Part shown: positions 6,662 through 14,139 of the stretch, one piece after another
Position numbering within the stretch: position 1 is the first letter of the stretch
How the letters are laid out: each line of letters opens with the position of its first letter
Source of the DNA: JAGUYA01 sp043802425
Lineage (GTDB): Bacteria; Omnitrophota; Gorgyraeia; Gygaellales; Profunditerraquicolaceae
DNA length: 14,400 bases
Direction of reading: 5' to 3'
NCBI GenBank assembly: GCA_043802425.1
Contig: JAZDLA010000016.1
Span: forward strand, 1-14,400
Position numbers and translations under genes: made by a program
Notes under the pieces: model-generated
Database searches by the model: none
Told to the model about the DNA's origin: nothing
The model's input: the letters and a program-made list of their open reading frames with translations, nothing else

Positions 6662-8203
6662 ATGGCAACAGAAAGATCAATCATGGAAGAACTTTATAAT
6701 CAGAGTATAAAAATACTGCATGAAGGCCAGATTATAAAGGGTAAAATCGTCTCAATAAAGTCTAAAGAGGTGTTAGTAGATGTAGGTTTTAAGTCTGAAG
6801 GGATTGTTTCTATTACGGAATTTGGCAAGGAAGACTTGGAAGTCGGTAAAGAATTAGATTTTTTTATTGATTGCATCGAAGATGACGCCGGCATGATCGG
6901 GTTATCCCGCGAAAAGGCTATACGCATACAAGGCTGGGATAAGATTGTGCAGTACTCTAAAGACGGTGGCCTCATCGAAGGCAAGCCGATTAAGAAAGTA
7001 AAGGGAGGCTTCCTCATTGATGTGACGGGGATAGAAGGTTTTCTCCCTGCATCACTTTCTTCTTTTAGAAACGTTCCCGACAAAAATATTCTCTATAAGA
7101 CATTCAAGTTTAAGATTATCAAGATAAACAACTTAAGGCATAGCATCATCTTGTCCCATCGCGAAGCAATGCAGAAGGAAAAAGAAGAGGAGAAAGAGAA
7201 GATCTGGCAGATTTTGAAGGTAGGCGGGATTTGTTCGGGCACGGTCAAGGCGATCACCGATTTCGGCGCGTTTGTAGATCTAGGCGGCGTAGACGGTCTC
7301 TTGTATATCACGGACATGTCCTGGTCAAAGGTGAGCCATCCTTCTGAAGTGGTGGCCATTGGAGATAAGATTGATGTGGTCATCCTGAAGCTAGACAAAG
7401 AAGGGGGCAAGATCTCACTGGGTTTAAAACAGAGACTCCCTGACCCCTGGCAGGGTATCGAGACAAAATATAGCCTGGGCTCTAAGATAAAGGGTAAGGT
7501 AGTGAATATCCTCCCTTACGGGGTGTTCGTAGAGCTGGAAAAGGGTATAGAGGGATTGATTCATGTTTCAGAGATATCCTGGACAAAAAGAATTAATAAT
7601 CCCGGCGAGATGTTTGCTATCGGAGATATGGTAGAGGTCCAGGTGTTGAATATCGATAAGGAATCGCGCAAGATCTCCTTAAGCCTTAAACAGCTGGAAC
7701 AGAACCCCTGGTTAGAAGCTGAATTTAAATACCCTGTAGGTACAAAAGTTCAGGGAAAGATAAGGGGCTTTACCGCCTATGGCGTATTTGTAGAGCTGGA
7801 TAGCAGCCTGGAAGGGATGATTCATATCTCGGATATGTCCTGGACAAAAAGAATAACCCACCCCCAGGATGTCTTCAAGAAGGGGCAGAAGTTAGAAGTA
7901 GTGGTGCTTTCTGTGGACGCGCAGAACCGGCGCATTTCTCTGGGGTTAAAGCAATTACAACCCAATCCCTGGCCGGATATTGCCGCCAAGTATCCTCTGG
8001 ATACGGCCATAGATACAGAAGTAGTCAATGTTAATGATTTTGGCGTTTTTGTCAAGATTGATGAGGAATTAGAAGGCTTAGTCTATGCCAGCGAAATAGA
8101 TAAAGATAAGCTCGCGGAACTCAAGCCTCAGGATAAGCTAAAGGTAAAGGTAATCAAGGTAGATGTGGAGCAGGCAAAAATCGGCCTGAGTGCTAAAATA
8201 TAA
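6662..8203 (+). CDS. rpsA: 30S ribosomal protein S1, six S1 domains
   Basis: S1 binds mRNA and helps place it on the 30S subunit. With the ATG at 6662 the protein has 513 residues and six S1/OB-fold repeats: about 18-85, 103-167, 186-255, 272-342, 358-428 and 445-512. The first two are divergent, as in classical S1, where they contact the ribosome. Repeats 3-5 are the RNA-binding type, with KAITDFGAFVDL, VNILPYGVFVEL and RGFTAYGVFVEL cores, plus SWSK or SWTKR loops and ISLGLKQ or ISLSLKQ ends. Repeats 4 and 5 share an exact 17-base run (tcctggacaaaaagaat, near 7578 and 7837), a trace of domain duplication. A charged linker KEKEEEKEK at 172-180 separates domains 2 and 3. Length is slightly below the 557 of E. 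coli S1. It follows ispH, a recurrent arrangement. Confidence 0.95.
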   Translation: MATERSIMEELYNQSIKILHEGQIIKGKIVSIKSKEVLVDVGFKSEGIVSITEFGKEDLEVGKELDFFIDCIEDDAGMIGLSREKAIRIQGWDKIVQYSKDGGLIEGKPIKKVKGGFLIDVTGIEGFLPASLSSFRNVPDKNILYKTFKFKIIKINNLRHSIILSHREAMQKEKEEEKEKIWQILKVGGICSGTVKAITDFGAFVDLGGVDGLLYITDMSWSKVSHPSEVVAIGDKIDVVILKLDKEGGKISLGLKQRLPDPWQGIETKYSLGSKIKGKVVNILPYGVFVELEKGIEGLIHVSEISWTKRINNPGEMFAIGDMVEVQVLNIDKESRKISLSLKQLEQNPWLEAEFKYPVGTKVQGKIRGFTAYGVFVELDSSLEGMIHISDMSWTKRITHPQDVFKKGQKLEVVVLSVDAQNRRISLGLKQLQPNPWPDIAAKYPLDTAIDTEVVNVNDFGVFVKIDEELEGLVYASEIDKDKLAELKPQDKLKVKVIKVDVEQAKIGLSAKI

Positions 8204-8206
8204 AAT

Positions 8207-8213
8207 TAAGGAG
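8207..8213 (+). promoter_or_regulatory. Ribosome binding site for tyrS
   Basis: TAAGGAG in the 20-base gap after the S1 stop, ten bases before ATG 8224. It supports that start and independent initiation for tyrS. Confidence 0.7.
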
Positions 8214-8223
8214 CGATTGTAAA

Positions 8224-9399
8224 ATGAAAAAGACAATCGAAGAACAGTTAAAGATTATCAAGCGCGGGGCTGTCGAGATTATCTCTGAAGAAGAGCTAAA
8301 GGCAAAATTAGAAGAGAGCATTAAAAAAAAGAGACCCCTTCGGGTTAAGGCGGGTTTTGACCCTACTGCGCCAGATATTCATTTGGGGCATACCGTACTT
8401 CTGCGGAAATTGCGTGAGTTTCAAGATTTGGGGCATAAGGTTATCTTTTTAATCGGAGATTTTACGGCATGCATCGGGGATCCCTCCGGACAGAATAAGT
8501 CTAGAAAAGTTCCCAGCGCAAAAGAAATAAAAGTCAATAGCGCCACATATAAAAAGCAGGTTTTTAAAATTCTTGAAGCCCGAAAGACAGAAATTGTTTT
8601 TAATAGCCGTTGGTTTAGCAAGATGAATGGGCTTGAATTCGGCAGGCTGCTTACCCATTACACGGCAACGAGGTTATTAGAGCGCGATGATTTTTCTCTA
8701 AGGATCAAAGAGCAAAAACCGCTATATATGTCAGAATTCGTTTACCCCATACTTCAAGGGTATGATTCGGTAGTTTTAAAGGCGGATATCGAGATCGGGG
8801 GAAATGACCAGAAATTCAACCTGATCGTAGGCAGGGAGCTCCAGAAGGATTTCGGCCAGTCCCCCCAAGTACTGGTTACCTTGCCGCTGCTTGAAGGTAC
8901 AGATGGAGTGAATAAGATGAGCAAATCATTGGGTAATTATATCGGAATAAATGAAAAACCCAATGACATATTCGGCAAGGTTATGTCTATCTCCGACGAA
9001 ATGATGTCTAAGTATTATACCTTGCTTACCGATAAAGATTTAGACCAGGTAAATAAGATCCACCCTAAGCAGGCAAAGTTAAACCTGGCAGAACAAATTA
9101 CCTCTCAGTATCACGGTAGGGATGCGGCCGAAAAGGCAAAGCAGGAATTCGAAGGAGTCTTTAGCAAAAAGGAATTGCCCGCCGATATACCTACTTATAG
9201 ATTAAAGCAACGAGAGGAAAATATAATCGATATCCTTCTGGGTAATGGCCTGGCGGCATCAAAGAATGAAGCCAGGCGTTTAATAAAACAGGGTGGGGTA
9301 TTAGTAGACGGGAATAAACTTAATGAAGAAGACGCCGTTATTACCGGCGACTGTATCATTAAGGCAGGCAAGCGGCGTTTCTTAAAAATAGTAAAATAA
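8224..9399 (+). CDS. tyrS: Tyrosine--tRNA ligase
   Basis: TyrRS charges tRNA-Tyr with tyrosine in the cytoplasm. The 391-residue protein is a class I synthetase with the HIGH-type signature HLGH at 53-56 (in GFDPTAPDIHLGH), the TyrRS-typical segment FLIGDFTACIGDPSG near 75-89, tyrosine pocket residues in GYDSVVLKADIEIGGNDQKFN near 179-199, and KMSKS at 231-235. A C-terminal S4 RNA-binding domain (about 327-391) includes NEARRLIKQGGVLVDGNKL. The wording around HLGH and GDPSG looks closer to the TyrZ-like subgroup than to E. coli TyrS, which is a judgement by eye. No T-box leader fits upstream, as the gap to the S1 gene is only 20 bases. The flippase gene begins ten bases after the stop. Confidence 0.95.
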   Translation: MKKTIEEQLKIIKRGAVEIISEEELKAKLEESIKKKRPLRVKAGFDPTAPDIHLGHTVLLRKLREFQDLGHKVIFLIGDFTACIGDPSGQNKSRKVPSAKEIKVNSATYKKQVFKILEARKTEIVFNSRWFSKMNGLEFGRLLTHYTATRLLERDDFSLRIKEQKPLYMSEFVYPILQGYDSVVLKADIEIGGNDQKFNLIVGRELQKDFGQSPQVLVTLPLLEGTDGVNKMSKSLGNYIGINEKPNDIFGKVMSISDEMMSKYYTLLTDKDLDQVNKIHPKQAKLNLAEQITSQYHGRDAAEKAKQEFEGVFSKKELPADIPTYRLKQREENIIDILLGNGLAASKNEARRLIKQGGVLVDGNKLNEEDAVITGDCIIKAGKRRFLKIVK

Positions 9400-9409
9400 A
9401 AGGTCAGCG

Positions 9410-10657
9410 GTGTTTAAATTACTAAAGAAGATAGATACTTTTGAAAAGAATATACTATTAGTTTTTCTAGGTACGTTCCTGGTTAACATTTTTAATCTTC
9501 TTTACCAGGTTTTAATCGCCCACCGTGTCTCTGGGGTCGATTTCGCAAGCTTTAATTCTCTGCTTGCTATATTTATGGTGATTGCCGTGCCGCTTCAGAC
9601 AACGTTAGTCAAGTATACGGCAGTATTCAAGGCGAAAGAAAATCGAGGGAAGATAAAGGCGTTGTTTTTTAAGTTATGTAAAATAAATTTTTCGCTGGCC
9701 ATATTAACGTTTTTAATCTTTTATTTCTTCTCGTCTTTCATTATAAACGCCCTAAGAATTGAATCTTTAAGCGCCGGTTATATATTGTCACTGATGATCG
9801 CCATTTCGTTTATTAGCCCCGTGTTTCTGGGGGCATTACAGGGATTGGAGCTATTCGGCTGGTTAGCATTGATTTCAATAATAGCAGGCGCGCTTAAGCT
9901 GATACTTGCCTTTGTATTTGTAAATCTCGGTTTTAATGTATCGGGAGCGCTAAGCGCCTTTTTAATTGCTAGCCTGATGGCAATCTTGATACCTATTTTT
10001 CCGCTAAAGAAGTTTTTTGCTGGGCACAATATGCATGAAAGCGTAGATTTAAAAGAATTCTTTTATTACCTGTTGCCCGTAGCGCTAAGCTCATTTTGTT
10101 TTATGGCGATGGTTAATTTCGATATAGTGATAGTGAAATATCTCTTTACTCCCGAAAAGGCTGGCTCTTATTCGCTTGCCCAGATGCTTGGCAAGATTTT
10201 TCTCTTTTTTCCCGCCGCAATAGGGATAGTTATGTTTCCCCGCACCGCCGGATTAAACGCCAAGAATATGGATACCCGCGCCACCTTAAGTAAATCGCTT
10301 TTGTATGCCGCTTTCCTGTGTATATTAGCTAACGTATTTTATAATCTTTTTCCTGTTCTTATCTTAAAAATCCTTACGGGAAAGTCCTCTGGAGAAGTAA
10401 TTCTGCTGGGAAGGCTCTTTGGTTTTTCCATGAGTTTTTTTACGCTTATGTATATATTAGTGAATTATTTTCTCTCTATAAAAGAGCTGCGTTTTATAAA
10501 ATTCCTGGTTTTGGGTACGGTCTTACAGTTTCTGGCGATTACGGTATTGCACGCGGAATTAATTCAGGTGCAGTTAATTATGTGCATAAATGCGGCTATT
10601 ATGTTTATCCTGCACGCAGTATTGGCTTATAAAGGCAGGAGATTAGAGGTTGCCTAG
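9410..10657 (+). CDS. Polysaccharide/oligosaccharide flippase, MOP superfamily (Wzx-like)
   Basis: The 415-residue protein is almost entirely hydrophobic, with about 12 to 14 membrane segments (first at about 14-37, then 47-66, 92-112 and so on). Such proteins turn lipid-linked saccharides across the inner membrane. The most telling segment is near 236-280, DIVIVKYLFTPEKAGSYSLAQ followed by GKIFLFFPAAIGIVMFPR, which matches the central helix pair of the polysaccharide biosynthesis (PST) branch of MOP exporters. The start is GTG at 9410, with AAAAGG at 9398-9403 six bases ahead. The next gene begins three bases after the stop. Three glycosyltransferases downstream support a role in exporting the glycan they make. 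MurJ is less likely because the sequence resembles the PST type and the context is glycan synthesis, but this was judged by eye. Confidence 0.8.
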   Translation: MFKLLKKIDTFEKNILLVFLGTFLVNIFNLLYQVLIAHRVSGVDFASFNSLLAIFMVIAVPLQTTLVKYTAVFKAKENRGKIKALFFKLCKINFSLAILTFLIFYFFSSFIINALRIESLSAGYILSLMIAISFISPVFLGALQGLELFGWLALISIIAGALKLILAFVFVNLGFNVSGALSAFLIASLMAILIPIFPLKKFFAGHNMHESVDLKEFFYYLLPVALSSFCFMAMVNFDIVIVKYLFTPEKAGSYSLAQMLGKIFLFFPAAIGIVMFPRTAGLNAKNMDTRATLSKSLLYAAFLCILANVFYNLFPVLILKILTGKSSGEVILLGRLFGFSMSFFTLMYILVNYFLSIKELRFIKFLVLGTVLQFLAITVLHAELIQVQLIMCINAAIMFILHAVLAYKGRRLEVA

Positions 10658-10660
10658 GCA

Positions 10661-11431
10661 ATGGAAGACAGGAAAGAAAAAATATCCATAGTTATGCCTG
10701 CTTATAATGAAGCGGGCCGTATCGCATTCAGCATAGAGGAGACGGCGCGGGCCTTTAATGGCTTTGGTTACCCCTGGGAACTCATTGTGATAGATGACGG
10801 TTCAACCGACGATACTTATGAAAAGGCGGTTCTTCTTTTGCAGAAATACCCACAGCTCATTGTCAGGAGAAATCCCGTGAATACGGGTAAAGGAAGGGCA
10901 ATCAAAAAAGCCCTGCATTATATCACCGGAGACTATACACTTTTTTTAGATGCAGATATGGATCTGCACCCTGTACAGTTCCAGACCCTCTTTGATATTA
11001 TGCGTTTAGATAAGGCGGATATAGTGATCGGTTCTAAATTGCATCCCAATTCTGTAGTGAATTATCCTCTTCAACGCAAAATCATCAGCTTTATATATTA
11101 TTTATTGGTAAGAATCTTGTTTAATCTGCCCTGTCATGACACCCAGACTGGACTAAAGTTATTTAAAACAGAAGTCTTAAGGGATGTATTGCCTAGGGTT
11201 TTAGTTAAGCAGTTTGCTTTTGATTTAGAGGTTTTAGTGAATGCGCATCGTCTAGGGTATAAGATTGCCGAGGCCCCTATAATCCTTAAGCCGCAAAGGG
11301 CTTTTGGTCGTATCGGCTCAATGGCGCTTTTTACTACCGGGTGGGATACGCTGGCAATATTTTACAGGATGTATATATTAAAATACTATGACCGTATCGA
11401 TTATTATCGCCGTAAAAACCTGGCAAAATAA
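10661..11431 (+). CDS. GT2 glycosyltransferase, dolichyl/polyprenyl-phosphate glucosyltransferase (DPG synthase) type
   Basis: The 256-residue GT-A enzyme probably moves a sugar from a nucleotide sugar onto a polyprenyl phosphate at the inner face of the membrane. Visible are SIVMPAYNEAGRI at 9-21, the nucleotide-binding DDGSTDDT at 45-52, NTGKGRAIKKAL at 74-85, the metal-binding DADMDL at 97-102, IGSKLHPNS at 123-131, and CHDTQTGLKLF at 158-168, which with FAFDLEVLVNAHRLGYKIAEAPI is typical of the DPG_synthase group. No clear transmembrane helices follow the catalytic domain, unlike GtrB-type enzymes. AGAGG lies about 11 bases before the ATG. The last 44 bases are shared in another frame with the next gene, so the C-terminus (KYYDRIDYYRRKNLAK) is constrained by two proteins. 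The sugar and lipid are not determined. Confidence 0.88.
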   Translation: MEDRKEKISIVMPAYNEAGRIAFSIEETARAFNGFGYPWELIVIDDGSTDDTYEKAVLLLQKYPQLIVRRNPVNTGKGRAIKKALHYITGDYTLFLDADMDLHPVQFQTLFDIMRLDKADIVIGSKLHPNSVVNYPLQRKIISFIYYLLVRILFNLPCHDTQTGLKLFKTEVLRDVLPRVLVKQFAFDLEVLVNAHRLGYKIAEAPIILKPQRAFGRIGSMALFTTGWDTLAIFYRMYILKYYDRIDYYRRKNLAK

Positions 11432-12386
11432 TTTAAAAGAGTGCATAGTTAAGTGTTTAGAGCTCGATTATCCGGATTTTGAGATAATTATCCTGCCGGA
11501 TTCTGAAATAGGGATTGATATAAAGGGACTGTCCCCGCAGTTGGCTAATCCGAAGGAAACCAAGGGGGTTGTCCCTACAAGAATTATCCCTACTGGCCCG
11601 GTTAATCCCGCACAAAAGAGGGATATAGCCGCCAGCCATGCTAAAGGAGAAATTCTGGCTTTTATTGATGATGATGCCTATCCGCAAATAAACTGGCTAA
11701 AAAACGCAGTCAGGAATTTTATTGATCATGAGGTTGCAGCTGTAGGAGGGCCGTCCGTGACCCCAGAAAATGATAATTTCAGGCAGAAGGCAAGCGGCCT
11801 GGTCTACTCAACACCATTGGTTAGTGCCAAATTTGTTTATAGATATTCTCCCGGGAGAAAGATGGAAGTATGCGATTACCCGAGTTGTAATTTTCTGGTC
11901 CGTAAATCCGTCATGCAGGAGTTAGGCGGCTTTAAGACAAATTTCTGGCCGGGGGAAGATACTAAATTTTGCCTGGATATAACCAAAAGATTAGGCAAGA
12001 AAATAATTTATGACCCCGGGGCCCTGGTATATCATCATCGCCGTGCGTTATTCTTGCCGCACCTAAAACAAGTAGCAAGCTATGCCCTTCATCGCGGATA
12101 TTTTGCGAAACGTTATCCGCAAACGTCTTTAAAAATCGCTTATTTTATCCCCAGCCTATTCTTAGTGTTTCTTTTGGCAGGGAGCCTTCTTACTTGGTTT
12201 GGGGGCCCGCTAATGATAGCCTATATTTTTAGTTTATCTTTATACCTGTTGTTAGTTATTATTTTCAGCATTAAGAAAGACTTACGCATGTTCCCCATGA
12301 TATTCCTAGGTATAATACTAACTCATTTGACTTATGGTTTTAATTTTATAAAAGGCCTGTTTTCTGGAAGGCTTAAAGAAGAATGA
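11388..12386 (+). CDS. GT2 glycosyltransferase with C-terminal membrane helices, carrying an in-frame repeat insert
   Basis: The 332-residue protein has a GT-A domain, with VSIIIAVKTWQNNLKECI at 3-20, LDYPDFEIIILPDSE at 26-40, PAQKRDIAASHAKGEILAF at 74-92, the metal-binding DDD at 94-96, PGEDTKF at 188-194 and YHHRRA at 215-220. Three hydrophobic segments follow (about 250-270, 274-295 and 301-322), placing it at the inner membrane. Residues 46-64 (KGLSPQLANPKETKGVVPT) come from the 53-base repeat at 11524-11576 and interrupt the link between the second and third strands. From memory, related enzymes run directly from LPD… to …IPTGP. The ATG at 11388 lies within the previous gene (44-base overlap), and the conserved N-terminus leaves no later start. 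The stop overlaps the next start as ATGA. Donor and acceptor are unknown. Confidence 0.88.
   Translation: MTVSIIIAVKTWQNNLKECIVKCLELDYPDFEIIILPDSEIGIDIKGLSPQLANPKETKGVVPTRIIPTGPVNPAQKRDIAASHAKGEILAFIDDDAYPQINWLKNAVRNFIDHEVAAVGGPSVTPENDNFRQKASGLVYSTPLVSAKFVYRYSPGRKMEVCDYPSCNFLVRKSVMQELGGFKTNFWPGEDTKFCLDITKRLGKKIIYDPGALVYHHRRALFLPHLKQVASYALHRGYFAKRYPQTSLKIAYFIPSLFLVFLLAGSLLTWFGGPLMIAYIFSLSLYLLLVIIFSIKKDLRMFPMIFLGIILTHLTYGFNFIKGLFSGRLKEE
11524..11576 (+). repeat. Coding palindromic repeat, copy A (in GT2 gene)
   Basis: This 53-base segment begins AGGGAC and ends GTCCCT, which are reverse complements. Inside them CCCC (11533-11536) can pair with GGGG (11564-11567), giving an imperfect 13-pair stem around a 27-base loop. 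The left arm is itself an interrupted palindrome (GGGACTGTCCC). It is 41/53 identical to copy B without gaps and read in the same phase (KGLSPQLANPKETKGVVP). Most differences change the amino acid, so the similarity looks like shared DNA ancestry rather than a shared protein motif. Confidence 0.78.
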
Positions 12387-13882
12387 AAGTAATCATTGCT
12401 TATCCCCCAATTGATAGCCACAAAGGTTACCCCACTCTGGGTCAAAACCGCCAATTCCAATTTTTTAAAGAGCCGACTTATATATATCCGGTTGTTCCGG
12501 CAACCGCGGCAACCCTTCTTAAGGAAGCTGGCCACCAAGTCGTCTGGTTGGATTGTATCGCACAAAATTGGGATTATGCACAATTTTTAAAATTTATCCA
12601 AGAAGAAAGGCCCGATTTAATTGCCTTTGAGACCAAAACCCCGGTGATTAAACAACACTGGAAAATAATCAACGATATCAAGGGACTCTCCACACAGATA
12701 GCTAATGCAGAGGAAGCCCAGGGGGCTCTCCCTAAAATTGTCCTCTTCGGCGACCACGTTACTGCCTTACCCGAAGAATCTTTCCAGAATAGCCAAGTAG
12801 ATTTTATCTTAACCGGCGGCGACTATGATTTCCTCTTACTTAATCTTTGTAATTTTCTCGAAAAGAATATCGAACTTGAGCCGGGAATATACTATAGGGA
12901 AAATGGCCAAATCAAGAATAGCGGACGATTTCAGCTTAACCATGATTTAAATTCACTCCCCTTTATTGACCGTGATTTAACGCAATGGCAGCTTTATGCC
13001 TATAAAAACGGTAATTATAAGAGAACGCCGGGAACCTATATTATGAGCGGACGCGATTGCTGGTATCATGACTGTACATTTTGTTCTTGGCCTACGCTTT
13101 ATCCTGAGTTTAGGGTTAGGAATACGGAAAACGTTTTGGATGAGATCGGTACGCTTATCGAAGGATATAAAATTCGCGAGATTATGGATGATACGGGTAC
13201 TCTTGCTGTGGGCGAATGGCTGAAGGATTTCTCTAGCGGCATGATCAGGCGCAAATATAACAAAGAGATATTTATAGATTGTAATATGCGCTTTGGCGCG
13301 CTATCCGCTGAAGATTTATCATTGATGAAAAAGGCAAACTTTCGTCTCTTACTTTTTGGTCTGGAGTCCGCCAACCAGAAGACTCTGGATAGGTTAAATA
13401 AGAACCTTAAAGTTGAGAGGATTGTTCAAGACTGCCAATTAGCGACTAAGGCCGGTTTATTCCCGCATATAACTCTTATGTTTGGTTATCCCTGGGAGAC
13501 CTATGAAGAAGCCTTGGAAACTCTGAAACTTGGCAGATGGCTGTTAAATAAAGGGCTTGCCTATACTATGCAGGCAACGTTGGTTATTCCTTATCCGGGG
13601 ACTCACCTATATGAGGAATGTAAACAAGAGGGTTGGCTAAAGGCCCTAGATTGGGATAGTTACGATATGAAGCAAACAGTAATGCAGACGACTATGCCAG
13701 AGGCAAGAGCCATGGAATTAATTCAGGGTATGTATAAGGTGACTTTTCAGCCCCAATTTATTCTAAGGAAACTTTTTTCCCTAAGAGATGTCGATGACTT
13801 TAAGTATTTTTTGCGCGCAGCTAAAAAGGTCGTCGGCCACATTTTTGATTTTAAACGAAAAAGAGAATGCCCTGGACAATAA
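12383..13882 (+). CDS. Radical SAM protein with B12-binding-type N-terminal domain, carrying an in-frame repeat insert
   Basis: The 499-residue protein has an N-terminal Rossmann-like region typical of cobalamin-binding radical SAM enzymes (VIIAYPPIDS at 3-12, VVPATAATLLKEAGHQVVWLD at 37-57, KIVLFGDHVTALPEE at 118-132, DFILTGGDYDF at 140-150). The radical SAM core follows, with its cluster motif at Cys226, Cys231 and Cys234 (RDCWYHDCTFCSWP). That spacing is CX4CX2C, not the usual CX3CX2C. Later core segments include LLLFGLESANQKTLDRLNK, PHITLMFGYPWETYEEAL and VIPYPGTHLYEEC. Residues 100-117 (KGLSTQIANAEEAQGALP) come from repeat copy B and precede the strand KIVLFGDH. The start overlaps the GT2 stop as ATGA, and the end overlaps the SemiSWEET gene by 16 bases. 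Modification of a sugar, lipid carrier or related small molecule is plausible from context only. Confidence 0.87.
   Translation: MKVIIAYPPIDSHKGYPTLGQNRQFQFFKEPTYIYPVVPATAATLLKEAGHQVVWLDCIAQNWDYAQFLKFIQEERPDLIAFETKTPVIKQHWKIINDIKGLSTQIANAEEAQGALPKIVLFGDHVTALPEESFQNSQVDFILTGGDYDFLLLNLCNFLEKNIELEPGIYYRENGQIKNSGRFQLNHDLNSLPFIDRDLTQWQLYAYKNGNYKRTPGTYIMSGRDCWYHDCTFCSWPTLYPEFRVRNTENVLDEIGTLIEGYKIREIMDDTGTLAVGEWLKDFSSGMIRRKYNKEIFIDCNMRFGALSAEDLSLMKKANFRLLLFGLESANQKTLDRLNKNLKVERIVQDCQLATKAGLFPHITLMFGYPWETYEEALETLKLGRWLLNKGLAYTMQATLVIPYPGTHLYEECKQEGWLKALDWDSYDMKQTVMQTTMPEARAMELIQGMYKVTFQPQFILRKLFSLRDVDDFKYFLRAAKKVVGHIFDFKRKRECPGQ
12681..12733 (+). repeat. Coding palindromic repeat, copy B (in radical SAM gene)
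   Basis: This 53-base segment begins AGGGACTCTCC and ends GGGGGCTCTCCCT. It is the same length as copy A, 41/53 identical and in the same codon phase (KGLSTQIANAEEAQGALP). The terminal AGGGA/TCCCT arms still pair, but the inner stem is weaker than in copy A, suggesting an older or decaying copy. The similarity extends a few bases upstream (gatat.aaggga) and stops soon after the right arm. Confidence 0.75.
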
Positions 13883-14139
13883 TTGGCGCGAGTGCCGCTA
13901 CCTTAACCATGTTTTCTTTCATCCCGCAGATTATTAAGGTATTCAGGAATAAATCTGCCAAAGACGTAAGCCTGGCTACCTTAATTCAGCTTTCTCTGGG
14001 CGTTTCATTATGGATTGTCTACGGCATACACTTAAAAGATGCGATCATAATCATTGCCAATAGCATAACGTTGGTTACATTAGCCATATTGCTGTATCTT
14101 TATTTTAAATTCGGTAAGAGACAATACGCTAAAGATTAA
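13867..14139 (+). CDS. SemiSWEET-type sugar transporter (PQ-loop family)
   Basis: The 90-residue protein is a single three-helix bundle unit, the usual size for bacterial SemiSWEETs, which dimerise to carry sugars down their gradient across the inner membrane. The PQ motif lies in MFSFIPQIIKVFRNKSAKDVSL (Pro20, Gln21). Helix 2 is about 38-54 with the conserved-type pattern LGVSLWIVYGI, and helix 3 is about 58-80 with Asn65 in IIIANSITL, the position of the pocket asparagine in characterised members. The ATG at 13867 lies within the end of the radical SAM gene (16-base overlap), and the next gene begins with the base after the stop, so it is embedded in the operon. The transported sugar cannot be inferred. 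Other PQ-loop roles are less likely at this length. Confidence 0.9.
   Translation: MPWTIIGASAATLTMFSFIPQIIKVFRNKSAKDVSLATLIQLSLGVSLWIVYGIHLKDAIIIIANSITLVTLAILLYLYFKFGKRQYAKD

Noticed and set aside
7578..7856. Repeated SWTKR-coding bases in the S1 gene as a mobile repeat
   Set aside because: They occupy equivalent positions in S1 domains 4 and 5 and are explained by domain duplication within the protein.
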